A DNA stretch of 64,000 bases from Methanomassiliicoccales archaeon. GTDB lineage: Archaea; Thermoplasmatota; Thermoplasmata; Methanomassiliicoccales; JACIVX01. The stretch covers positions 1,024,293 through 1,088,292 of the forward strand of contig JACIVX010000001.1 in assembly GCA_014361295.1 (NCBI GenBank). Reading direction: 5' to 3'. Each line of letters starts with the position of its first letter. Position 1 is the first letter of the stretch. The translations under genes and the position numbers were made by a program. The notes under the pieces are model-generated. The model was not told where the DNA came from. It did no database searches and saw only the letters and a program-made list of their open reading frames with translations. Shown here piece after piece: positions 36,116 to 45,281 of the stretch.

Positions 36116-37233
36116 CTTCCTGAGCCTCCGTAGAAATTGAAGATTTCCTGGCATACATACCTGACATCATTAAAGGAAAGAGTAGGGAACATCGGAAGAG
36201 ATAGAAGATTTTTTGAAAGGGCTTCACTAACGGGGAACATCCCTGGTGCATGGCCAAAAGTCTCAACATAGATCGGCTGAAGATGGATCGGGACAGGATA
36301 GTGGATTCCGCATTCGACCCCTTTAGACTCAAGGTATTTTGCCAATTCATCCCTTTTCTCACACCGTATCACGAAGAGATGGAAAACAGGGTGCACATCG
36401 GTGGTGCCCATCGGCGGGAGTCTGATCTGCGGCAAATCCTCGAGTTGTTTTGCGTAGTATTTTGCTATGGTTCTTCTCTTCTCATTCCATTCGTCCAGAT
36501 ATTTTAATTGCACGAGACCAATCGCCGCATTAATCGTATTAAGGCGCGCGGTAAAACCGAAGACATCGTGAAGATACCGAGAGATGCGCCCACAATCCCG
36601 CAGTTTGGCGATCGCCTTTGCCAGGGAATCATCATTAGTTGTCACCATTCCTCCGTCTCCTCCCACGGTCATGTTCTTCGAAGAGTAAAAAGAGAAGCAG
36701 CCGACATCTCCGATTGAGCCTACTTTTTTCCCTCTGAAGACAGCGCCATGCGCCTGAGCGGCATCTTCCACAATCTTCAGTTCTCTCGATCGTGCAATCT
36801 CATGAATCTCGTCCATCTGACATGGATATCCAAAAAGATGAACTGGAAGGATCGTCGAGGTTTTTTCAGAAATCCTTTTGGGGATCTCGATAGGGTTGAT
36901 GTTGAAGTCTTGGTCCGAAACATCGGCGAATCTTGGGATTCCACCAGCATGAACAACCGCGTTCGCAGTCGCGATGAAAGAGAGGGGTGTGGTGATGACC
37001 TCCTGATTCTTAATGTTAAGTGCGAGAAGCGCAAGTGTGAGCGCAGCGGTTCCCGAGGAAACTGAAATCGCATGGTCGGTTCCGATGTACCTAGCAAATG
37101 CTTCCTCAAAGCGATAAACACTCTCTCCAAGGACGAGTCTTTCGTTTCTCAGCGCATTGGCCGCCGCATCGATCATTTCATCTGTGATCACTGGCCTGCT
37201 TAATGGTATCTTATTCGTCGAGCTCACCCCCAT
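36112..37233 (-). CDS. DegT/DnrJ/EryC1/StrS aminotransferase (WbpE-like)
   Basis: The 373-residue PLP enzyme has VSSGTAALTLALLAL, the internal EDAAQAHGA, and the Schiff-base lysine in FYSSKNMTVGGDGG. It would aminate the 3-keto-UDP sugar produced by the oxidoreductase downstream, and the acetyltransferase upstream would acetylate it. Its start overlaps the acetyltransferase by 23 bases. Confidence 0.88.
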   Translation of the reverse strand: MGVSSTNKIPLSRPVITDEMIDAAANALRNERLVLGESVYRFEEAFARYIGTDHAISVSSGTAALTLALLALNIKNQEVITTPLSFIATANAVVHAGGIPRFADVSDQDFNINPIEIPKRISEKTSTILPVHLFGYPCQMDEIHEIARSRELKIVEDAAQAHGAVFRGKKVGSIGDVGCFSFYSSKNMTVGGDGGMVTTNDDSLAKAIAKLRDCGRISRYLHDVFGFTARLNTINAAIGLVQLKYLDEWNEKRRTIAKYYAKQLEDLPQIRLPPMGTTDVHPVFHLFVIRCEKRDELAKYLESKGVECGIHYPVPIHLQPIYVETFGHAPGMFPVSEALSKNLLSLPMFPTLSFNDVRYVCQEIFNFYGGSGR

Positions 37234-37699
37234 GACGATCTTCCAGTTTTCTTACCACTCTCGCTGGATTTCCAACGACAAGCGTATTCGGCGGAACGTC
37301 TTTAGTAACAACGGCCCCCGCACCAACCATCGCGTTCTCGCCAATGGTGACTCCGCAAATAATCACAGCACCAGCTCCTATCGATGCACCGCGTTTGACA
37401 AGCGTCGGAATAATTTTCCATTCGCCAACCGCTCTAGGACGAATATCGTTTGTGAAAATAGCATGGGGCCCGATGAAGACTTCGTCCTCGATTACGACAC
37501 CTGAAGGAATGAAAGAAAAGGCCTCAATCTTGCATCTGTCCCCGATTCTCACGCCTCGTTGAATCTCAACAAATGCAGCGATCTTGCAGTCGCGACCGAT
37601 CGTGCAGCCGTAAAGATTCACGAATTCTCTTACGATTGTTCCTTCCCCAATCGTGCAATCCTCTATTGAATAATACTTGGCCAAGAGCTTCATTTTCAT
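37211..37699 (-). CDS. Left-handed beta-helix acetyltransferase (WbpD-like)
   Basis: From ATG 37699 the protein has 162 residues made largely of hexapeptide repeats (TIGEGTIV, TIGRDCKIAAFVEI, RIGDRCKIEAFSFI, TIGENAMVGAGAVVTKDVPPNTLVVGNPARVVR). This is the WbpD-type N-acetyltransferase of 3-amino-UDP sugars. It leads a four-gene unit with the aminotransferase, oxidoreductase and GT4. The exact start among ATG 37720, 37699 and 37693 is uncertain. Confidence 0.86.
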   Translation of the reverse strand: MKMKLLAKYYSIEDCTIGEGTIVREFVNLYGCTIGRDCKIAAFVEIQRGVRIGDRCKIEAFSFIPSGVVIEDEVFIGPHAIFTNDIRPRAVGEWKIIPTLVKRGASIGAGAVIICGVTIGENAMVGAGAVVTKDVPPNTLVVGNPARVVRKLEDRHGGELDE

Positions 37700-37858
37700 C
37701 AACCAACGCAATCTGGGCATTAATAATTTATTGTCGATCCATGCGACCAGAGTCTTTGAGAATTATTAGCAACGGTCAAATACAACCTGTCATCAAATCA
37801 ATGATTATTAGATTTCATCGAAATTGTGATAAGCTTCTGAGAGGTTATCCAGCGATAG

Positions 37859-38653
37859 ATGCTTGTCAGCGTTGTTCTTAATGTTATGAACGAAGAAAGG
37901 AACATATCCGATCTTCTGGATAGCCTCGTCATTCAAGAAATGCCAGTCGAAATCATCGTTGTGGACGCGAACAGTAGGGATAGAACACGAGATATCGTGA
38001 AGGCGTACGCCGAAAGGTATCCTTTCATCAAGCTTTACGTAAAATGGGGGACGAGAGGGGAGAGTACAAATTACGGAATTTCGAAGGCAACTGGCGAAAT
38101 CATCGCGTTCACTGGAGGTGATTGTATTGTTAACCCTTTCTGGGTCAAGGAGCTCAGAAAAACGATTGCGGAAGGAGCCGATATCGTTGCAGGAAGGACA
38201 ATTAATCTGGGACCTGAAGCTTGGGAGGATTTAGAACGTGTTGAATTGTATCATAGGGGATTTGATGTTTCCTTTCCCAGTTGCAATATGGCATTTCGCA
38301 GGGAAGTTCTCGAGAAGGTCGGCGGATTTGATCCCTGGTTCATCACGGCAGAGGACATTGATCTGAATTACAGAGCTGTTGAAGCAGGATATTCAATTAA
38401 ATACAACCCCAATGCGATCGTCTATCACAGGACAAAAGGCACGATCTACAAGTTTTTCAGACAGGCTTTTTGGAACGGCGTTGGGAGAAAGCAACTTACC
38501 TTCAAGCACGGCAGACTCTGGAGTTCCTATGATCCGATTAAAATGTTCAAACAAAGGGTCAACGCATGGTCGTTGCTGCGACTCACCTGCGCACTCATGG
38601 GTTATGTCGGATTCAAGTTCTTTGGCGATAAGGGACCATATAAAAGGAAATGA
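37859..38653 (+). CDS. Glycosyltransferase family 2
   Basis: The 264-residue GT-A protein starts MLVSVVLNVMNEERNISDLLDSL and has VDANSRDRT, FTGGDCIVNPFW (DxD-like position) and AEDIDLNYRAVEAGY. It is close to archaeal glycosyltransferases of surface glycans. Ribosome-site GAGGTTATCC precedes ATG 37859. A second GT2 follows 79 bases later. Confidence 0.9.
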   Translation: MLVSVVLNVMNEERNISDLLDSLVIQEMPVEIIVVDANSRDRTRDIVKAYAERYPFIKLYVKWGTRGESTNYGISKATGEIIAFTGGDCIVNPFWVKELRKTIAEGADIVAGRTINLGPEAWEDLERVELYHRGFDVSFPSCNMAFRREVLEKVGGFDPWFITAEDIDLNYRAVEAGYSIKYNPNAIVYHRTKGTIYKFFRQAFWNGVGRKQLTFKHGRLWSSYDPIKMFKQRVNAWSLLRLTCALMGYVGFKFFGDKGPYKRK

Positions 38654-38731
38654 GAAGTAATCGCCTTCGCGAACATCGAAAATGAAAACTTATTTTTAAT
38701 GAAAAGACGAATCACAGTCTGGGGGGCTTAA

Positions 38732-39409
38732 CTGAAGGTTTCAATTATCATCCCGACAATGAACGAAGAAGAATCAATTGGCAAGGTCATTGATGCCGTC
38801 CACGAAGCGATGAGAAACACAGAGTATCAATATGAGATCCTTGTCGTTGATACAAATTCGCGAGACAGAACAAGAGAAATTGCTTGGGAAAAAGGGGCGA
38901 TCGTAATCGACGAGCCCCGAAGAGGATATGGTAGGGCCTACAAGACAGGTTTTCAGATGGCGAAAGGTGATATTCTTGTGACACTTGACGCCGACTGCTC
39001 ATATCCCGCAGAAATGATTCCCCGACTCATTGAAACGCTTTCTCAGGAGAACGTTGAATTCATCACGACGAACCGGTTTGGTAAGATGGAAAGAAAGGCG
39101 ATGAGTTTTAAGCACCGAGTTGGAAACTGGATTCTGACAGTCACAACAAACATTCTTTTCGGAATCCGAGTTAGGGACTCACAATCCGGTATGTGGGTTT
39201 TCAGAAAGGAGTGTTTGAGTAGGATGAATCTGATCAGCGACGGCATGCCTTTTTCCGAGGAAATCAAGATCGAGGCGTTTAAGAAAGCCCGCGCGATGGA
39301 ACTACCTATCGAATACAGGAAAAGGATAGGAAAGGTTAAACTTTCATCGTGGAAAGATGGTTGGCAGAACCTTTCGTTTCTACTTAAAAAGCGGTTCTCA
39401 ATGCACTAA
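38732..39409 (+). CDS. Glycosyltransferase family 2, probable CTG start
   Basis: The essential first strand KVSIIIPTMNEEESI begins before the first ATG (38759). The frame is closed by TAA at 38729-38731, so translation must start at CTG 38732 or another weak codon; GGGGGGC (38721-38727) lies at ribosome-site distance. The 225-residue product has VDTNSRDRTREI, GRAYKTGF and LDADCSYPAEMI (DxD), typical of dolichyl-phosphate mannose synthase-like GT2 enzymes that lack a membrane domain. Its last codons overlap the convergent Udg gene by four bases. Confidence 0.85.
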   Translation: MKVSIIIPTMNEEESIGKVIDAVHEAMRNTEYQYEILVVDTNSRDRTREIAWEKGAIVIDEPRRGYGRAYKTGFQMAKGDILVTLDADCSYPAEMIPRLIETLSQENVEFITTNRFGKMERKAMSFKHRVGNWILTVTTNILFGIRVRDSQSGMWVFRKECLSRMNLISDGMPFSEEIKIEAFKKARAMELPIEYRKRIGKVKLSSWKDGWQNLSFLLKKRFSMH

Positions 39410-39960
39410 TCCCTCTCATCATTGCTCTTCTCTGATAAATATGCCTTTGCAATCTCAATGCTTTTCTTCAGCGTTTCTCTTGCACGCATGCTGTAAAAAC
39501 ATGCGGCTGGATGATACGTCGGGATGACCAGTGACTTTGTGTCTCCGATTACCACTTGCAAAATGCCATTCGCCTCTTCGTCCAGTTTCACTTCCCGACC
39601 GAGCAGATCGAGGCACGCAGTTCGGCCCATCGCGACAATAATCTTCTTCCCGATCAGTTCTTCCAAAAGAAAGGGAAGACATGCGCTCATTTCATCCTTC
39701 TTAGGCCTCCTGTTATGGGGCGGCCTACACTTCACAACGTTCGTAATCAAAACATCTTTCCTCGAAAGTCCAACTTCTTCCATAAGACGGTCGAGTATCT
39801 TGCCAGCTCTGCCAACGAAAGGCCTACCAATTTTGTCCTCATTCTCTCCTGGTGCTTCTCCCAGAAAGCATATTGGCGAATTCATATTACCATCCGGTGG
39901 AACAACCTGGGTTCGAGAAGACGACAGACGGCAGCGTCGGCAATGGGGGTCAAAATGCAT
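39406..39960 (-). CDS. udg: Type-4 uracil-DNA glycosylase
   Basis: The 184-residue Fe-S uracil-DNA glycosylase has the four cluster cysteines C7, C10, C78 (VKCRPPHNR) and C94, the active-site motif GEAPGENED (34-42) and HPAA. It removes uracil from DNA. It begins a run of four minus-strand genes with pyrE, carS and a helicase; overlap with pyrE is 11 bases. Confidence 0.94.
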   Translation of the reverse strand: MHFDPHCRRCRLSSSRTQVVPPDGNMNSPICFLGEAPGENEDKIGRPFVGRAGKILDRLMEEVGLSRKDVLITNVVKCRPPHNRRPKKDEMSACLPFLLEELIGKKIIVAMGRTACLDLLGREVKLDEEANGILQVVIGDTKSLVIPTYHPAACFYSMRARETLKKSIEIAKAYLSEKSNDERD

Positions 39961-40489
39961 GCTGTTTCCCCAGCAAATCAGTCGAACTCAGAAGTGGTAT
40001 GAGTTCGACATTCATCGACTTCAGATAATCTCTCCCCCCTTCTTCTCTGTCGACGACCGCAACAACAAAATCAACAACCGCTCCGCTCTCTCTTAGTAGC
40101 ATGACTGCTTCCGCAGCCGAACGTGCGGACGTGACGACATCCTCAATGACAAGAACGCGATCGCCCATTTCAACGGATCCTTCGATCATTTTTCCCGTAC
40201 CGTGATCCTTCTTTTCTTTCCGAACCATGACAAAAGGAATGCCTGTTTTGAGAGAGAGCGCAACTGCAAGAGGAATCGAGCCAAGCACCACACCCGCGAT
40301 CTTATCATATTTAATGTTTCGTTTTGTCAAAACTGACAGCATTCCATCCGCGATAATTGAAAGAACGGATGGGTCTGTGGTCGCCTTTTTGATGTCGATG
40401 TAATACCCGCTTTTTCTCCCCGACGCAAGGGTGAAATCTCCGTACATGAGGGCTCCGCAATTCAGCAATGCGTCTTTGACTGCCTGCAT
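39950..40489 (-). CDS. pyrE: Orotate phosphoribosyltransferase
   Basis: From ATG 40489 (179 residues), with GGTGATTTC just before it. It contains FTLASGRKSGYYIDIKKA, MVRKEKKDHGTGKMIEG and the PRPP loop VLVIEDVVTSARSA. It makes orotidine 5'-phosphate in pyrimidine synthesis. An ATG at 40507 would overlap carS and is less likely. Confidence 0.94.
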   Translation of the reverse strand: MQAVKDALLNCGALMYGDFTLASGRKSGYYIDIKKATTDPSVLSIIADGMLSVLTKRNIKYDKIAGVVLGSIPLAVALSLKTGIPFVMVRKEKKDHGTGKMIEGSVEMGDRVLVIEDVVTSARSAAEAVMLLRESGAVVDFVVAVVDREEGGRDYLKSMNVELIPLLSSTDLLGKQHAF

Positions 40490-40493
40490 GAAA

Positions 40494-41057
40494 TCACCAA
40501 GGAACACTCTTCTTACCTAATTTATATCCTATGATATTCACGATCCTGTGAAGAATCGGAACGGCAATAATCAATGTAATCAACGATAAAATACGTTCAC
40601 CGACAATGAAGTTGTTGATGAACCAATCTGGATAAAAGATGACCACGAGGACGATCGACCCTACAAGAAAGTCATATTGATCGAGTACTGGCGCCTTCGC
40701 ACCTCTTTCAATGCCAAGGCGTCGTTTAATGAACGACCCTCCCATATCGCCGAGCAGAGAACCAAATGACAGCACAAAAATGATCCCAAAACCTCTTGAA
40801 CAAGATTCAAACCCCCAGAGATCCTGGGGATCAAAACTGAATGCGATCATCAACATGATAATGCCTAAAGATAACCCCGCTGAGACGCCACCAATGAGAC
40901 CGAGCCACGTTTTACCATCACCGAGAATTCTCTTTCCACGAGAACTCTTGCCAAAATCGATGGGGGGTCCGCCACCAAAGATCACGGCGGCGGGATTAGG
41001 AATCAAAGAAGGTAGCATCAACCAGAGGCCGCTTAAAGCGACATGCAACAAATCCAT
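40494..41057 (-). CDS. carS: CDP-archaeol synthase CarS
   Basis: The 187-residue membrane protein has the signature PNPAAVIFGGGPPIDFGKSSRGKRILGDGKTWLG in two adjoining blocks, GSFIKRRLGIERG and DQYDFL, with five or so membrane helices. It activates archaeal ether lipid with CTP, direct evidence of archaeal membranes. Confidence 0.94.
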   Translation of the reverse strand: MDLLHVALSGLWLMLPSLIPNPAAVIFGGGPPIDFGKSSRGKRILGDGKTWLGLIGGVSAGLSLGIIMLMIAFSFDPQDLWGFESCSRGFGIIFVLSFGSLLGDMGGSFIKRRLGIERGAKAPVLDQYDFLVGSIVLVVIFYPDWFINNFIVGERILSLITLIIAVPILHRIVNIIGYKLGKKSVPW

Positions 41058-41065
41058 CGGCCCGT

Positions 41066-43033
41066 TTATTCTGAAGTATTGGTATGAACTTTTCGCATCT
41101 TCGTCTTTTCACTTGAAACCCTTCCCTCCTTCTCTCTTTCCTCAAAAAAACGAAGTACATCGCCGAGGGCATCTTGTGTAAGCTCAAGTTCGATGCGATC
41201 GGAAAACTGCTTTGCTCTTCGATCGAGAATAATGGCAACGCCGATATCTGTGTCCGTTCTGATCAACCTCCCGATGGCCTGAAGCATCCGGCGGTATGCA
41301 GGCGCCCTTACCGTGTATTCCCACCCCCGACCAAATTTCATTTCATAATAATGGAGGAGAGCCCTCTGTTTAGCGGTTGGCTTGGGATAAGGAATACCTA
41401 CGATAAATGCGAGTTCAAGTTCCCGATCTGGAAAATCAAGACCTTCGCTAACCCTTCCGCCCACAACCGCGAAAAGTACGGCACCCTGCTCTGCGCCTTC
41501 CCTGAACCGCGTCACTGTTTCCATCAAGTCGCTTTGGCTCATACCACGCTCCTCGATGTGAACCTTCCGTTTAATTCGATACAGGATTCCGTCTGAGAGA
41601 AAGCGCTGCAAAAGATTGAAAGAGGGAAAGAAGACAACGGTATTCCGTCTTACCCCGTTGCAAATGTTGACGATATAATCCTCAATCTTCTCCACGATCT
41701 CTTGGTCCTGCGCTAGATCTTCGTATTTCGTCGTCACATCATCGACAAAAAAAATCCTACGGTTTCTTTTGGGAAAGGGTGATGGAAACGACTTCATTGG
41801 TGAACTCGAAGGAAGACCAAGCGAATCCCTATATTCAATCAGAGGGGAGAGCGTACCGGACATATGCACAGAAGCGGCGCAGTCGAGGAGAGGGGCAGCC
41901 GCAATTGACGGATCGAGACAATAGCTCTCAAATGATGGGTTATCGCCACCGAGGATGAGTTTCACATAGTAACGCTCCTCAATGTTCATCCAGAAATTGA
42001 GAAAAGCGCCGAGCGAGAAGATATAGGATCTTGGTAATCTCCCCGCTTCCTTTTTTCTTTCCCTGATGATCTCTCCTTGTACCATCAACTCTCTTGTTGC
42101 CAATTCTAGCATCTTTGATGTGAGAGTGAAGGCGTGCAATAGACGCTCCTCAAGGAAATTCGTCGGCAACAATCCATCCTCATCGAGAAGATATTCTTCG
42201 ACCGCTGAATCGAGGGCTTCGTCCATCGCTGACACGATGTCAAGGATGCTAACTCCGTCGAGAATCTCGAGGTTCCCAAACTCATTTACCTCCTTTTCCA
42301 CATGACGCAGCGCCTTCCTCGATAGATTCAGCGTCTTCACTTCTCTCGCATAATCTGGAAGGTTATGAGCTTCATCGACAATGACAACCAGATCCGAAAT
42401 TGGCACGGACATCCAATCGAGAAGCGTGTCCCTAATGAATTGAACGAAGAAGTATGCATAAGGCGCCGTTACAACTGTCGCTTTTGAAGCTAGCTCTTTT
42501 GCGAGTTCGTACGGACAGATACCCCTTCTATCACAATAATCCACAAATTCCTCCACGGTTGGAATCTCAGAGAACACATATCTTTCGATTTCATCGAAAG
42601 CCATAGCGATCGTTTGTTCGTAGAACCTGCACCCGCCTTCGAGTTCATCAATTGTGCGCCTCTTCTTTTCTGTACAGAGCCTTGAAAGTTCCTCTGGCGT
42701 ACCAGACCTCAGCTCTGGATCTCGTCGCGCAAGCGGGCAGGTACTTTGCCTTCCCTGGAGGCCAAGTCCGTAAACAGAGCGTATCTCGTTGATCCGCCTA
42801 AGCTCTTTCAACACCTGTTGCTGCTGAGAATTTGTCCGCGTTAAATACAGAATCTTCTTCCCGCTATCAAGCGATGCGCTCAAGCAACCTACAAGCGCAC
42901 ATATCGTTTTTCCGGTCCCCGTGCCAGATTCGATGATAATATGCTGTTTACTCCTTACCGCAGCGGCAATATCTTCGACCATTTCACGCTGGCCTGGTCT
43001 CGGACGATACGGGAAAAGATTCATTTCATTCAT
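41066..43033 (-). CDS. XPD/DinG-family Fe-S DNA helicase
   Basis: The 655-residue SF2 helicase has Walker A ESGTGTGKT (36-43 region), the Fe-S cysteines C99, C120, C135 and C173, DEAH (IVDEAHNLPD) and C-terminal VVGGRVSEGLDFPDRE and QAIGRLIRTDTD. The domain order matches archaeal XPD/Rad3-type 5'-3' helicases of repair. ATG 43024 is an alternative start. It lies upstream of carS. Confidence 0.93.
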   Translation of the reverse strand: MNEMNLFPYRPRPGQREMVEDIAAAVRSKQHIIIESGTGTGKTICALVGCLSASLDSGKKILYLTRTNSQQQQVLKELRRINEIRSVYGLGLQGRQSTCPLARRDPELRSGTPEELSRLCTEKKRRTIDELEGGCRFYEQTIAMAFDEIERYVFSEIPTVEEFVDYCDRRGICPYELAKELASKATVVTAPYAYFFVQFIRDTLLDWMSVPISDLVVIVDEAHNLPDYAREVKTLNLSRKALRHVEKEVNEFGNLEILDGVSILDIVSAMDEALDSAVEEYLLDEDGLLPTNFLEERLLHAFTLTSKMLELATRELMVQGEIIRERKKEAGRLPRSYIFSLGAFLNFWMNIEERYYVKLILGGDNPSFESYCLDPSIAAAPLLDCAASVHMSGTLSPLIEYRDSLGLPSSSPMKSFPSPFPKRNRRIFFVDDVTTKYEDLAQDQEIVEKIEDYIVNICNGVRRNTVVFFPSFNLLQRFLSDGILYRIKRKVHIEERGMSQSDLMETVTRFREGAEQGAVLFAVVGGRVSEGLDFPDRELELAFIVGIPYPKPTAKQRALLHYYEMKFGRGWEYTVRAPAYRRMLQAIGRLIRTDTDIGVAIILDRRAKQFSDRIELELTQDALGDVLRFFEEREKEGRVSSEKTKMRKVHTNTSE

Positions 43034-43138
43034 AAGATCTGAGAGCCAAACAATACTCTTTCGGAGAGGTCATCGAAATTGCTGATCTATTGAGTGATTT
43101 CAAAAACCAAACTCCTCGAATCCAAGATCACTAATTAC

Positions 43139-43546
43139 TCAATTTCTTTGCCAAACATCATCTGGAATTTCATCGTAAACCGAGTCGGCTTCGTTATCGA
43201 GATGCTTACTCGACCCATTCATTTCAAGCAATTCAAGTATCCTTTCTTTCCTGAAAAGCCAGTAATGGATCCTCCATTCTCTTCCGTCATATAGCGTTGT
43301 TTCTTCCCGTTCAGTTGTCAAAATGCCTGTATCCTCGAGCATGTAAAACGCATCCCTATCTTCAGGCTCAAGAATATTATCGATAATCCGTTCACTGTAT
43401 CCGAAGAAATTCATAATGTGAGTGGCCATCGCCTTCGCTTGATCTTCAGGCATGCCATTCCTGTCGATGCTATTCCTAATCGCCTTAGCCAAGTCATCAA
43501 CCGTAAATGTTGATGACTTACCGTTATTGCCGTTGTTAGGTGACAT
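43139..43546 (-). CDS. Conserved hypothetical protein (DUF6015-like)
   Basis: The 135-residue acidic protein has a winged-helix-like pattern: TVDDLAKAIRNSIDRNGM, MATHIMNFFGYSERIIDNIL, then a short beta region ILTTEREETTLYDGREWRIHYWLF. I associate it tentatively with DUF6015, known in Thermoplasmata. It may be a small DNA-binding protein. It is a single gene. Confidence 0.65.
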   Translation of the reverse strand: MSPNNGNNGKSSTFTVDDLAKAIRNSIDRNGMPEDQAKAMATHIMNFFGYSERIIDNILEPEDRDAFYMLEDTGILTTEREETTLYDGREWRIHYWLFRKERILELLEMNGSSKHLDNEADSVYDEIPDDVWQRN

Positions 43547-43759
43547 GACAGGTCCGCTCCGTACGAAGTTAACGAGTTCTGAGAACTTTCTACGAATCAG
43601 AAGGTTGATTGAAATTTAGAGATTCTCTATTTAAACATTTTGCGAGCGCCATCCTTTGAAAAGGGGTTATTTTTACTAATATGGAACAAGATTAGCTAAA
43701 TCATGAAAAAAATCATCAGTTTTTTGTATCTCTATATTCCTATCAAAATCTGAGAAATT

Positions 43760-44050
43760 ATGATCGCCGAATTCAGTATTGTTCCGATAGGAAAGGGAGA
43801 AAGTCTGAGTGGGTTCGTGGCCGAATGCATCAAAATTGTGAAGGAAAGCGGCGTCAAGTATCAGCTCACACCGATGTGCACAATCCTCGAGGGCGAATAC
43901 GATGAGGTCATGGAAGTTATCAAGAAATGCCACATGAAGATCATGAGCATGTGCGATCGGGCACTGACATCCATCAAAATCGACGATAGGAAAGGACGAA
44001 AAGACGCGATGACTGAAAAAGTGAAAAGTGTTAAAGAAAAGATCGGATGA
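43760..44050 (+). CDS. MTH1187-family thiamine-binding protein
   Basis: The 96-residue protein has the ferredoxin-like fold of the MTH1187/YkoF family: MIAEFSIVPIGKGESLSGFVAECIKIV, GVKYQLTPMCTILEGEYDEVMEVI. These proteins bind thiamine or related compounds. The C-terminal tail is basic and helical. No thiamine genes adjoin it. Confidence 0.88.
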   Translation: MIAEFSIVPIGKGESLSGFVAECIKIVKESGVKYQLTPMCTILEGEYDEVMEVIKKCHMKIMSMCDRALTSIKIDDRKGRKDAMTEKVKSVKEKIG

Positions 44051-44138
44051 ATACGTTCAGTCAAACATATACGAATGTTTGTGTGAGCGATGCGTTCTTG
44101 ACTCTCCACGTGGCTTCGACATCCCCCTCTATATAATA

Positions 44139-45215
44139 TCAGCGTAGTCCTTCGAAGTCTTTCTCGATCGACTCGACGATGCGTTGTGCAACATTCCTAT
44201 CCCCGTATTGCGTCGTTCTCGACGACCTGGGCCTAGCATTGCGAATTGCGCGAAGAATTTTTTCCTCGTTGGCACCAACAAGCACATTCCACCCGTCTTT
44301 GACCGTCTCCACCCATTCAGTTTCTTCCCTCATGGTAACACATGGAACACCGAAATAGTATGCTTCTTTTTGAACCCCACCGGAATCCGTGACAATCGTC
44401 CTCGCGTATTTCTCAAGAGATGTAAATGCGATGAAATTCAGCGGAGGCAAAATCTTCACATTTCCAGATGAGATAATCAAATCTTCTAAACCCCATAATC
44501 TAATACTCCTTGCTGTTCTCGGATGGAGTGGCAATAAAACCTCAATTCCGCATTTCGCGAGTGCCTTGATGATCACCTCAAGTCTCTCCTTCACATCTGC
44601 ATTCTCTTGCCGGTGTATCGTTGCGAGAATGTAATTGTTCTCAGTAACCCCGAAATTCTGAAGGAATGACTTCGAGAGCTTCTGTTCAACGTCCATCAGG
44701 CATTGGATCATCGTATCTCCGACGACGTGAACCCTATTGACAATACCTTCTCGAGCAAGATTCTGTGCAGCAGTATCGCTTGGACACAGAAATATTGAGG
44801 AGATATGATCGGTGATGACCCTATTAACCTCCTCAGGCATCTTCATATTGAAAGAACGTAAGCCCGCTTCCACGTGTGCGATCGGAATCAATAATTTCGC
44901 AGCAGCGAGGGCGCCAGCGAGTGTTGAATTCGTATCCCCATAAACGATCACGAGATCTGGTTTCTCCTTAAGGAGGACTTCCTCGATCGCCATGAGCATT
45001 CTCCCAGTCTGGTTGGCGTGACTTCCTGAGCCGATTCCTAGATTGTAGTCAGGATCGGGAATGCTGAGCTCCTCAAAGAAGACCTTGCTCATTTCGTAGT
45101 CGTAATGCTGCCCGGTATGGATCAGCAGATGTTCATGCCTTTTCGAGATTTCATCCTGAAGTGGCGCGATCTTGATGAATTGAGGACGCGCACCAATGAT
45201 CGAGGCGATTTTCAT
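44139..45215 (-). CDS. wecB: UDP-N-acetylglucosamine 2-epimerase
   Basis: From ATG 45215 (358 residues) the protein begins MKIASIIGARPQFIKIAPL and has HTGQHYDYEMSKVFF, VHGDTNSTLAG-type (VYGDTNSTLAGALAA), HVEAGLRSF and TIHRQENAD. It is a GT-B-like epimerase forming UDP-ManNAc or, in the WbpI branch, epimerising the diacetamido-uronate. It sits 66 bases after the serA stop on the same strand. Confidence 0.94.
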   Translation of the reverse strand: MKIASIIGARPQFIKIAPLQDEISKRHEHLLIHTGQHYDYEMSKVFFEELSIPDPDYNLGIGSGSHANQTGRMLMAIEEVLLKEKPDLVIVYGDTNSTLAGALAAAKLLIPIAHVEAGLRSFNMKMPEEVNRVITDHISSIFLCPSDTAAQNLAREGIVNRVHVVGDTMIQCLMDVEQKLSKSFLQNFGVTENNYILATIHRQENADVKERLEVIIKALAKCGIEVLLPLHPRTARSIRLWGLEDLIISSGNVKILPPLNFIAFTSLEKYARTIVTDSGGVQKEAYYFGVPCVTMREETEWVETVKDGWNVLVGANEEKILRAIRNARPRSSRTTQYGDRNVAQRIVESIEKDFEGLR

Positions 45216-45281
45216 TGAAGGTAAAAATGAACGTCGTTGTAATACATTTTCCGACGTCGAGCGTTTGAATTCCATTGTCGA

